A stretch of 64,000 bases of DNA from Bacteroidales bacterium (GTDB lineage Bacteria > Bacteroidota > Bacteroidia > Bacteroidales > UBA4417). Below the pieces are notes generated by a model. That model was not told where the DNA came from. It worked only from the letters and a program-made list of their open reading frames with translations, and did no database searches. The stretch's first letter is position 1; each line of letters starts with the position of its first letter. Both the position numbers and the translations under genes were made by a program. Below, one piece after another: positions 1-5,962 of the stretch. Where the stretch lies: NCBI GenBank assembly GCA_016707705.1, contig JADJHD010000023.1, positions 33,041-97,040 on the forward strand, read 5' to 3'.

Positions 1-288
1 ATAGAAGTAGTGCGTTTCAATTTAAAAGCTGGCGTTACTCCAGATCAATTATTTAAAGCTGAAAAAGACATTCGTCAAGGTGTCATTAAATCACAACCAG
101 GATATCAAGGACGAGAACTTTATCAAGATGCAGATGGTACCTGGCTAATCATAATTCGTTGGGACAACAAAGCTTCTGCAGATGTATGGACTTCTATTTT
201 TATGACTATAAAGGAAGGACAATCATTCGGTGGTCTATTGGACTTTTCAAGCGCAAGACAAGAACATTACACATTGGTAAACCCATAA
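1..288 (+). CDS. ABM-like dimeric alpha/beta-barrel protein, 5' end cut off by the window
   Basis: The reading frame is open from the first base (I-E-V-V-R-F) and stops at 286-288, so the gene begins upstream of the window; the GTG at position 10 is probably an internal valine. The roughly 95 visible residues have the pattern of the dimeric ferredoxin-like barrel family (antibiotic biosynthesis monooxygenase or stress-responsive barrel): a beta strand VVRFNLK, a helix after 'GVTPDQLFKAEKDI', then 'QPGYQGRELYQDADGTWLIIIRWDN' and a final helix region. Members of this superfamily act as small monooxygenases, haem-degrading proteins or binding proteins, and no substrate can be read from the sequence. 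A hairpin follows about 20 nt after the stop. The fold call is moderately sure and the function is unknown. Confidence 0.6.
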   Translation: MEVVRFNLKAGVTPDQLFKAEKDIRQGVIKSQPGYQGRELYQDADGTWLIIIRWDNKASADVWTSIFMTIKEGQSFGGLLDFSSARQEHYTLVNP

Positions 289-307
289 GAAAAACCAAGA
301 CTAATTT

Positions 308-343
308 GAAGGAGTCCCTATCAATATTGACGGGGACTTCTTT
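308..343 (+). terminator. Hairpin after the ABM-like gene, possible terminator
   Basis: Arms 308-318 and 333-343 can pair over 11 bp (two G-T wobbles, core AGTCCC/GGGACT) around a 14-nt loop. Only a short T-rich stretch follows, so intrinsic termination is plausible but not certain. Confidence 0.45.
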
Positions 344-429
344 CGTTCAATAGTTGGAACAAACACATTGGTTGGGCTAAGAAGCAAAATTCCAATAGGT
401 ACTCTAATTTTTTATAAGTATTCTGGGGT

Positions 430-445
430 GGGGGGGGGGGGGGGG
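430..445. repeat. Homopolymer tract of 16 G
   Basis: Sixteen consecutive G (430-445), preceded by GGGGT at 425-429, lie 58 nt upstream of the TMEM175-like start codon in an otherwise AT-rich spacer. Tracts of this length mutate by slipped-strand mispairing and in some bacteria set promoter spacing. They are also frequent sequencing and assembly error sites, so the exact length is doubtful. Confidence 0.85.
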
Positions 446-503
446 CAAACATATCTTTTTAGTGAATCAAAAAATATATTTTAGAAATCAAATTTTAGTC
501 ATA

Positions 504-1097
504 ATGACCAAAAATAGATTAGAAGCATTTAGCGACGGAATGTTTGCCATTATAATTACGTTGCTTATACTAGAGTTAAAGGTGCCACAATTAGAAACTA
601 ATTCATTGAATGATTTTTTACATTCAATGAAGGAGCTTTTACCTAAATTTTTGAGTTTTATTTTCACCTTTTTTCTCCTTTCCATTTTTTGGGTAAATCA
701 CCATAACATTCTTCACAAGTTGGAAAAAGTAGATATAAAATTGCTTTGGATGAATATTCTGTTTTTGTTCTTTTCAAGTTTATTCCCCTTTATTGCGGCA
801 TTTATTGGAGATTATCCTTTAAATCCATATGTTGTTGCACTTTACCCATTGAATATGTTGTTCGCAGGATTGGTTTTACGAAAGCTATGGAAATATGCAT
901 TTGTGGATACTAATTTAGCACCAAATACTATGAGTGAAATTGAGAAAAAACGAGAACTGCATAAGCATGATCTTTCAGCATTAATAAACCTGGTTTTAGT
1001 AATTCTTGGTTTTGTTTGGTTGCCAATTACAATAGCTATAATAATGTTAATGCCGCTGTTTTTTGTTTTTCCGGATTTAAGAAAATCTAAAGAATAA
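504..1097 (+). CDS. TMEM175 (DUF1211) family membrane protein, putative potassium channel
   Basis: The predicted protein is 197 residues and starts MTKNRLEAFSDG. The FSDGxxAI/TLL signature (FSDGMFAIIITLL) opens the first transmembrane helix, which is the hallmark of the TMEM175/DUF1211 family. Prokaryotic members form tetrameric K+ leak channels, with a layer of hydrophobic residues rather than a TVGYG filter controlling selectivity. About six hydrophobic helices are visible, and the length matches bacterial single-repeat members. The ATG at 504 was chosen over an in-frame start at 462 because the family begins just before the FSDG motif. The gene stands alone between the poly-G tract and a gene-poor stretch. 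The family call is strong; transport activity is inferred from homologues. Confidence 0.85.
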   Translation: MTKNRLEAFSDGMFAIIITLLILELKVPQLETNSLNDFLHSMKELLPKFLSFIFTFFLLSIFWVNHHNILHKLEKVDIKLLWMNILFLFFSSLFPFIAAFIGDYPLNPYVVALYPLNMLFAGLVLRKLWKYAFVDTNLAPNTMSEIEKKRELHKHDLSALINLVLVILGFVWLPITIAIIMLMPLFFVFPDLRKSKE

Positions 1098-1351
1098 TAT
1101 TCCAATAGAACAATTATTAAAAGCTAAAAATATTATGCTTGGGATAGAGAAAGCCCATTTCCAAAATTGGAAATTCAAGAAGGAGACCCAAAAAGACTTT
1201 TGGCAGTTACAGATAAACCATTGACATCATATACATAATATAACTGAATTTCAAATCACTTTGAAAAGTTTCTTGTTTGTGGGTCAGGACCTTCTTAAAT
1301 TCTTTATAAAATGCAAGCAGCGGACATAAAAAGCACTACACCTATGCATGT
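1098..1351. other. Spacer without an intact gene; one possible coding remnant
   Basis: No complete gene is visible. On the plus strand, 1128-1238 reads as 36 codons resembling a protein C-terminus (contains YYAWDRESPFPKLEIQEGD and ends KPLTSYT then TAA), but it has an in-frame stop directly upstream and no start codon. It may be the 3' stub of a lost gene. The rest up to the repeat at 1352 shows nothing recognisable. Confidence 0.3.
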
Positions 1352-1431
1352 CTAAGCAAGGTGGGTTTCCCAGCAGCACTTGGCTTACAAAAAAACCACC
1401 TCGCCTAGGCAGGGAACATTACCACACATTT
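1352..1431. repeat. 80-bp repeat, copy 1 (before the toxin-antitoxin pair)
   Basis: This aligns without gaps to 4701-4780, with about 51 of 80 positions identical by hand count. The first 21 nt (CTAAGCAAGGTGG, one difference, TTTCCCA) match at 20 of 21, the middle is variable, and the right end again matches (GAACATTA at 1414-1421, CATTT at 1427-1431). AGGTGG[G]TTT near the left can pair with AAACCACCT at 1393-1401, leaving one bulged base. It ends about 80 nt before yefM. Confidence 0.7.
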
Positions 1432-1473
1432 TATTGATAGATTATCTAATGTGGGCCGGAATAGAAAAGTACT

Positions 1474-1497
1474 TATATTTGTACTCATTAATGTACA
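1474..1497 (+). promoter_or_regulatory. yefM promoter -7 box with overlapping TGTAC operator half-sites
   Basis: TATATTTG at 1474-1481 matches the Bacteroidota -7 consensus TAnnTTTG. Two TGTAC-type half-sites sit immediately downstream, TGTACT at 1480-1485 and TGTACA at 1492-1497. Characterised YefM proteins bind TGTACA-type palindromes. The layout predicts repression at the transcription start by the antitoxin or the antitoxin-toxin complex. Confidence 0.65.
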
Positions 1498-1510
1498 TAA
1501 AAACACTGTC

Positions 1511-1765
1511 ATGTTAACAACCACTTTTTCTGATTTCCGCAGGGATCTTAAGAAATATCTGGATAAGGTCACTGAGAATTTTGAAACTCTCATAATTAAT
1601 CGTGGGAGAGATAAGGGAATAGTTATTATGTCACTCGATGAATACAATTCTCTTAATGCTACTTATCATGAATTATCTTCTAAAGTTAATGAGAAGAGAC
1701 TCGATTCCGCTATTGAAAAACTGAAATCTTCAAATTCTTTTGAAAAAGAGCTTCTTGAATCATGA
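1511..1765 (+). CDS. yefM: Type II antitoxin of the YefM/Phd family
   Basis: The 84-residue protein (MLTTTFSDFRRDLKKYLD...) has the Phd/YefM N-terminal DNA-binding fold: a short strand, a helix over 'SDFRRDLKKYLDKV', then the strand pair 'LIINRGRDKGIVIMSLDEYNSL', which is highly typical. The charged C-terminal tail (about residues 50-84) is the part that wraps the toxin in this family. The ATG at 1511 follows the operator. An upstream in-frame GTG at 1451 lies before the predicted promoter and is rejected. The gene overlaps yoeB by 4 nt (ATGA), so translation is coupled. It should neutralise YoeB and autoregulate the operon. Confidence 0.93.
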   Translation: MLTTTFSDFRRDLKKYLDKVTENFETLIINRGRDKGIVIMSLDEYNSLNATYHELSSKVNEKRLDSAIEKLKSSNSFEKELLES

Positions 1766-2019
1766 AATATATCTTCGTAGATGAATCCTGGGAAGATTAT
1801 CTCTATTGGCAAGCTACAGATAAGAGAATGCTTCGAAGAATAAATGACTTATTGAAAGATATTTCCAGAAACCCTTACTCAGGAATTGGAAAACCTGAAC
1901 CTTTAAAATTCAAATATAAAGGGTACTGGTCACGCAGAATCGATGATGAACATAGACTGGTTTATCAGTTAAAAGATGATAGTATTCTTATAGCTAAATG
2001 CAGATTCCATTACGATTAA
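1762..2019 (+). CDS. yoeB: Ribosome-dependent mRNA interferase toxin YoeB
   Basis: The 85-residue protein is co-linear with E. coli YoeB (84 residues). Visible landmarks are ESWEDYLYWQ at 8-17, GKPEPL at 43-48 with Glu46, WSRRI at 56-60, EHRLVY at 63-68 with Arg65, and the end CRFHY with His83-Tyr84. Glu46, Arg65 and His83 correspond to the catalytic residues of YoeB, so the toxin should be active. Known YoeB cleaves mRNA in the ribosomal A site and stops translation. The gene is coupled to yefM by a 4-nt overlap. Such pairs are common in mobile cassettes and genomic islands, which fits this AT-rich one-directional block. Confidence 0.95.
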   Translation: MKYIFVDESWEDYLYWQATDKRMLRRINDLLKDISRNPYSGIGKPEPLKFKYKGYWSRRIDDEHRLVYQLKDDSILIAKCRFHYD

Positions 2020-2146
2020 TACAAAACGCGTGGTAACAAGTTGAGGAATGAATAAGAGAATAAGGAGTTAAAAGAGCATTTTGATTCTGCTTAAATGATT
2101 ACAGTTATTAATAAAATTCTTTCTATTCGTATCCAAATAATCATAT

Positions 2147-2713
2147 ATGACTGCAACAGAATTCTTTGTGCTTTTACAAGCACATGCAAAAGGTGCTTTG
2201 ATTACGGCAATGACATTGCCAAATATATCTGAGATTGATGTATTTCATGGTAAAATTGTTCCATCAAGTCCTATTCCTCTTACTAAATTTCGTGGAAACA
2301 GGAACTTAGATATGGTTAATGCAGCAAATGGCCTTTACTTATTCAGCAACAAGATTTTCAACATTCTTGAGGAGAACCAGATTACGGGCTGGAATAGTTT
2401 GCCCGTGGAGATTCATATGGAAAAAGGTGAAATTAACCATGACTATAGGTTGTTAACTGTTACTGGGAGATTGGTCAATATTGACTTCGAAAAATCTGAG
2501 CAGATATTAAAACAACCCTTTTCTCCTTCCGGGAAACCTATTTGGATTAAAAGGGGATTGCCCATTGATATGCATACTTGGGATGGATCTGACATCTTCA
2601 ATGCTGAAAACACTCTATTTACTTTTATCTCAGAAAAAGTTAGGAATCTGCTTGTTGAGAACAGATGTACTTATATCAGAATCGAAAAAACTTCCGAGCT
2701 TGAACTTTATTAA
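2147..2713 (+). CDS. Unknown 188-residue protein, weakly like Imm11/Imm43-type immunity proteins
   Basis: No signal peptide or membrane segment is seen. The central part 'LFSNKIFNILEENQITGWNSLPVEI' resembles the segment shared by DUF1629/Imm11-like immunity proteins, in which a helix ending in 'L...ITGW..LPVEI' leads into a strand and a repeated beta-rich half. A second similar segment, 'FTFISEKVRNLLVENRCTYIRIEKTSEL', occurs at the C-terminus (about residues 158-186), suggesting two related halves. Proteins of this kind protect the producer from polymorphic toxins. No partner toxin is adjacent, although a broken frame and a secreted unknown follow 300 nt downstream. This is a tentative call by pattern only. 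Confidence 0.4.
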   Translation: MTATEFFVLLQAHAKGALITAMTLPNISEIDVFHGKIVPSSPIPLTKFRGNRNLDMVNAANGLYLFSNKIFNILEENQITGWNSLPVEIHMEKGEINHDYRLLTVTGRLVNIDFEKSEQILKQPFSPSGKPIWIKRGLPIDMHTWDGSDIFNAENTLFTFISEKVRNLLVENRCTYIRIEKTSELELY

Positions 2714-2877
2714 TACCAATATCAAATTATCTTCTATGCGGAATAAAAGTTCGAAGAAGTATCTTCTTTAAATTCAAAGAGTTGAACCATGTAACCATCA
2801 TATTTAAAAGCTCTGGAATGTTGAATATTAACGAACTCCAAATTCGGAGCCTAAAAAACTAATGATCATGATTCAGT

Positions 2878-2910
2878 GATATTCAGGAGTATTATATAGT
2901 TCTGAATATC
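2878..2910. repeat. Perfect 9-bp inverted repeat in a gene-poor spacer
   Basis: GATATTCAG (2878-2886) and CTGAATATC (2902-2910) flank a 15-nt AT-rich loop. A second small near-palindrome (CTCCAAATTCGGAG) lies around 2836-2849. They sit between the immunity-like gene and the broken frame at 3008; no other content was recognised in 2714-3007. Confidence 0.5.
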
Positions 2911-3007
2911 AAATATTAATGCTATTATCTTATAACAGAACCTACCCCGAAAAATGCGAAAAAGGCATAATAATAATGAGTAAAGAAATGGAAAAGAGAA
3001 AAAGTAG

Positions 3008-3472
3008 ATAAAAGAGCTTGTTGAGTTAATACCAAATAATAATATTGTTGATTTTTCTAAATTAACAGAAATTAGTTTTAAAGTTGTCACAAAAGATGCT
3101 GATATGCTGTCGGCAAATTCTAATGATGGAATAGCAAACCTAACTTTTGATGCTGATTTAAATAAGGTATGCCAACAATCAAAAAACCTAAAAACTATGG
3201 GAAAAACTCCAAGGGGGATCGGCTGGAGCTCAAGACACCGGGGAACTCTAAGTCGTGATATTATACATACTCATTGAGTGACCGATACTTTAAAAATAAT
3301 CTGTAAACTTTCTTCTTATTCAGACCTAAGAAATCGTCAACAAAGTGAATTGTCCCAGATGCTACCGCCCGCCATACAGTTTTTGAAAGAAAACAACATA
3401 ACTAATAGCTCTGTTTTGATAACTTATACTCGAGGAACCGAGGAAGGAGAAAAACCAATACTTTTAAAATAA
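3008..3472 (+). pseudogene. Reading frame interrupted by an in-frame TGA; possible remnant of a larger protein's C-terminus
   Basis: From 3008 the plus strand stays open in one frame for 89 codons (includes 'FSKLTEISFKVVTKDADM' and 'GWSSRHRGTLSRDIIHTH'). It meets TGA at 3275-3277, then continues in the same frame to the stop at 3470-3472 (from GTG at 3278: 'VTDTLKIICKLSSYSDLRNR'). There is no ATG near the start, and an in-frame TAG lies directly upstream at 3005-3007. A single substitution at the TGA would give one continuous 154-codon frame. The final stop overlaps the start of the next gene by 1 nt (TAATG). That arrangement is expected for an operon pair, for example a toxin tail followed by its partner. 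The identity is unknown. Confidence 0.45.
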
Positions 3473-4104
3473 TGAGAAAGTTAATATTGACAATTATTTT
3501 ATCTCTTATTATGCTTGAGTCCTTTACTCAAGAAATCAAAGTTAAGGGGACTCTTGTTTTTTTCTACACAAAAAGAGTCCCCGTTGTATTTATTGATCCG
3601 CCAATAATGTATTGTCTAGATTCCATTCGTTTAATTACAAGAAATAAAGCAGTTCCAGTACTTGGCGATTTGGTTCAGAATGAGTATTTCTCACACGAAG
3701 GACCACAAAAGTTTACTGCAAATATTTATACAAACGCTGTTCGATCAACCGTGCTATATTGTGAAAATCCTGGGACGAATCATATTCATACCGGAGGTGC
3801 AATATTCGAAAGGAAAGATTTGCCCGATAAGCTTTTTATTTGCTTCAACATAAATGCAAAAGCATATAAAGTTGTTTCAACGCAAAAAAATGAGAATGAT
3901 TCCATTTATTCAATCCGAAAAAGATCGAATAGTGAATTTATCATCAGTGAAAATGAGCAACCATGTGATTTTTTCATAAATACACATGACTATTTAATAA
4001 TTACCGAATTAACCAAGACGATGGCCCTCACTAAGCGTCAACAGGCAAAATATAAGTTCCAAAAATCAAAAGTCTCTGAATTTTGGAGATATGGATTATG
4101 GTAA
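3472..4104 (+). CDS. Secreted or envelope protein of unknown function (210 aa)
   Basis: The N-terminus MRKLILTIILSLIMLESFTQE is a clear signal peptide ending near Ser-Phe-Thr-Gln, the usual Bacteroidota pattern. The mature part is mixed alpha/beta with two cysteines in the middle ('MYCLDSIRL' and 'VLYCENPG') and others near 'FICFNIN' and 'EQPCDFFI'. No catalytic motif is recognised. The start overlaps the stop of the preceding broken frame (TAATG), so the two were probably co-translated. If that frame is a decayed toxin, this could be its cognate exported immunity or accessory protein, but this is inference from position. A perfect 10-bp inverted repeat (3546-3555/3573-3582) lies inside the coding region just after the signal peptide. 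Confidence 0.6.
   Translation: MRKLILTIILSLIMLESFTQEIKVKGTLVFFYTKRVPVVFIDPPIMYCLDSIRLITRNKAVPVLGDLVQNEYFSHEGPQKFTANIYTNAVRSTVLYCENPGTNHIHTGGAIFERKDLPDKLFICFNINAKAYKVVSTQKNENDSIYSIRKRSNSEFIISENEQPCDFFINTHDYLIITELTKTMALTKRQQAKYKFQKSKVSEFWRYGLW
3546..3582. repeat. Perfect 10-bp inverted repeat inside a coding region
   Basis: GGGGACTCTT (3546-3555) and AAGAGTCCCC (3573-3582) flank a 17-nt loop containing seven T. It falls in codons 26-37 of the secreted unknown. The GGGACT/AGTCCC core is also the core of the hairpin at 308-343. Confidence 0.6.
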
Positions 4105-4296
4105 CATGAAATTACTGCTTTTCTGGAAATGCTAAAGCTTTGTAATGCAAGTAAATAATAACAAAACATGGTTTATTAATGATAGGCTTGCCAACGCATA
4201 ATGCCCTCCATAAACTCAACCTCGCCTATCCTTGACCGTTCCGCCAGGTTTATAGTATCATTCTCCTACTGTAGTCGAAATCTGAAGGGAACACCT

Positions 4297-4304
4297 TATT
4301 TTTG
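4297..4304 (+). promoter_or_regulatory. -7 promoter box placed almost on the start codon
   Basis: TATTTTTG (4297-4304) matches TAnnTTTG. Transcription in Bacteroidota starts a few nt after this box, which puts the start at about 4308-4310, on the ATG at 4309. The mRNA would be leaderless or nearly so. No TTG was found 20 nt upstream. Confidence 0.5.
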
Positions 4305-4308
4305 TACT

Positions 4309-4629
4309 ATGACCAGAAAGGATAAGATACTAAACAGAATTCTCAAGCTTACCAATGAGACTGACCCTAGTTCTGAAATCTATCTATATGGATCCCAGGC
4401 TCGCGGAGACTCTCATAAGTTGTCTGATTGGGATCTTTTGATTCTTCTGAATATCAATAAAGTTTCTTTTGCCCTTGAAACCAGTTTGATGGATCAATTT
4501 TATGAAATCGAACTTGAAACCGGTGAAATAATCTTTCCTCTTATTCATTCAAAAAAAGATTGGGAAGAGAATCATTCCTTCACTCCATTGTGTGAAAACA
4601 TCAAAAAAGTAGGGATTAGACTCCAATGA
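4309..4629 (+). CDS. Minimal nucleotidyltransferase (MNT/KNTase fold) without a HEPN partner
   Basis: The 106-residue protein has the pol-beta-type nucleotidyltransferase signature: 'YLYGSQARGD' (GSxARGD, about residues 25-34) followed by 'LSDWDLLILL' (SDxDLL). These give the metal-binding aspartate pair, and a third acidic position is plausible in 'FYEIELETGEIIF'. Small MNT proteins usually pair with HEPN proteins as toxin-antitoxin modules in which the MNT protein modifies the HEPN toxin. Here there is no HEPN gene on either side: a secreted unknown lies upstream and a repeat then a sialidase downstream. The ATG at 4309 was chosen because the promoter box lies directly before it; an in-frame ATG at 4201 lies upstream of that box. 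The domain is certain, the role is open. Confidence 0.8.
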   Translation: MTRKDKILNRILKLTNETDPSSEIYLYGSQARGDSHKLSDWDLLILLNINKVSFALETSLMDQFYEIELETGEIIFPLIHSKKDWEENHSFTPLCENIKKVGIRLQ

Positions 4630-4700
4630 CAGGCTCAAAAGATTAATTAATAATTGGTAGTTTTACTATTCCAATAATTATCATTTAGCGTTTGTACGTG

Positions 4701-4780
4701 CTAAGCAAGGTGGATTTCCCAACCACAATAGGCTCATCACAGAAACCAATTCTCCCACCACGAAACATTAAGTTGCATTT
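4701..4780. repeat. 80-bp repeat, copy 2 (before the sialidase)
   Basis: This aligns without gaps to 1352-1431, with strongly conserved left (CTAAGCAAGGTGG..) and right (GAAACATTA, CATTT) ends and a variable middle. TGG[A]TTTC at 4711-4718 can pair with GAAACCA at 4742-4748, leaving one bulged base as in copy 1. It ends 3 nt before the sialidase ATG at 4784. Confidence 0.7.
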
Positions 4781-4783
4781 AAA

Positions 4784-5860
4784 ATGAAGAAACTGTTATT
4801 GATATTGATCATTTTAAGTGCAGGAATATTCCTATTTGGTCAAAATAATACAATTAGTAGTGCTGTTTTATTTGCTGCAAAAAATAATGCAGGCGTTGCT
4901 TGCTACAGAATTCCTGCAATAGTTACCGCTCCCAATGGAGATCTGATTGCTGCTGCTGATGAAAGGGTGCCTTCCTGTGGAGATCTGAAATGGAACAATG
5001 ATATAAATATTGTAATCAGACGCAGTGAGGACAAAGGGAAAACATGGGAACCAATAGAAAGGATAATTGATTACCCCTTAGGACAATCAGCATCTGACCC
5101 TTCCTTCATTGTTGATAATGTTACTTCTGAGATATTCATGTTCTTTAACTACATGGATTTGGTTCAGGAAAAAGATGTTTATTATTTAAAACTGATTAGA
5201 AGTGCCGACAATGGCAAGACATGGTCCGCACCTCAGGATATAACTTCACAGATCACCAAATCTGAGTGGCAGAAGGACTTTAAATTTATCACTTCCGGTT
5301 CTGGAATTCAGACCAGTAAAGGCAAACTGATCCATACCCTGGTGAATTTGCAGAAAGGCTTATTTATTTTTGGCAGTGATGATCATGGCAAGAGCTGGCA
5401 TTTAATGGAAACGCCGATAAAGCCTGCAGATGAATCGAAAATCGTTCAATTATCTGACGGCAGCTGGATGGTAAACAGTCGTGTCAATGGCCTTGGATAC
5501 AGATATGTACACCAATCCAACGATGAAGGGAAAAGCTGGTCTTCAAAAATCGATTCATCATTGGTCGACCCCGGATGCAATGCAAGTATTTTACGGTATA
5601 GTTCAACCAAGGGAACTACTCAGGAAAATATGCTCTTATTTTCCAATGCAAATAATACGTCTGAACGTGTGAATTTGTCAATACGAATAAGCTATGACGA
5701 TGGCAAAACCTGGACAGCCGGCAAAACGATTTATGACGGAAGTTCAGCCTATTCATCAATGACTATTCTCTCCAATGGTGATATTGGACTCTTGTTTGAA
5801 AAAGATAATTATCAGGAAATAGCATTCGTAATTGTACCAATGCAATGGATTACAAATTGA
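4784..5860 (+). CDS. nanH: Secreted exo-alpha-sialidase (GH33, BNR/Asp-box repeats)
   Basis: The 358-residue protein has a signal peptide (MKKLLLILIILSAGIFLFGQ). The RIP motif 'CYRIPAIV' supplies the first arginine of the sialic-acid-binding triad. Five Asp-boxes of form SxDxGKxW follow: SEDKGKTW, SADNGKTW, SDDHGKSW, SNDEGKSW and SYDDGKTW. 'KWNNDIN' fits the catalytic acid region, 'SERVNLSI' the late arginine and 'SAYSSMT' the tyrosine nucleophile. Together these define a six-bladed GH33 sialidase, which releases terminal sialic acids from glycoconjugates in the periplasm or outside the cell. No sialate lyase, transporter or SusC/D pair is nearby, so it would work as a stand-alone enzyme. It sits at the edge of the accessory block just after repeat copy 2 and faces the next gene. 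Confidence 0.9.
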   Translation: MKKLLLILIILSAGIFLFGQNNTISSAVLFAAKNNAGVACYRIPAIVTAPNGDLIAAADERVPSCGDLKWNNDINIVIRRSEDKGKTWEPIERIIDYPLGQSASDPSFIVDNVTSEIFMFFNYMDLVQEKDVYYLKLIRSADNGKTWSAPQDITSQITKSEWQKDFKFITSGSGIQTSKGKLIHTLVNLQKGLFIFGSDDHGKSWHLMETPIKPADESKIVQLSDGSWMVNSRVNGLGYRYVHQSNDEGKSWSSKIDSSLVDPGCNASILRYSSTKGTTQENMLLFSNANNTSERVNLSIRISYDDGKTWTAGKTIYDGSSAYSSMTILSNGDIGLLFEKDNYQEIAFVIVPMQWITN

Positions 5861-5886
5861 AACTTCGTAAGCTGAAAATTTAAAAT

Positions 5887-5917
5887 ATTTACGCATGCTT
5901 ATTAGTAATGCGTAAGT
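5887..5917. terminator. Hairpin between convergent genes
   Basis: ATTTACGCAT (5887-5896) pairs with ATGCGTAAGT (5908-5917) over 10 bp with one G-T wobble and an 11-nt loop. It lies between the converging sialidase and hydrolase genes. There is no strong T-tract, so terminator function is probable rather than proven. Confidence 0.5.
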
Positions 5918-5962
5918 GAGACTCGTACATGCTATTTTAAAACGAAGGCAAAGCCAAAAATC

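Noticed and set aside
1352..1431. Canonical integron attC site
   Set aside because: The folded shape and bulged base are suggestive, but the RYYYAAC and GTTRRRY end motifs are absent in both copies and no integrase gene is seen. Kept only as an 80-bp repeat.
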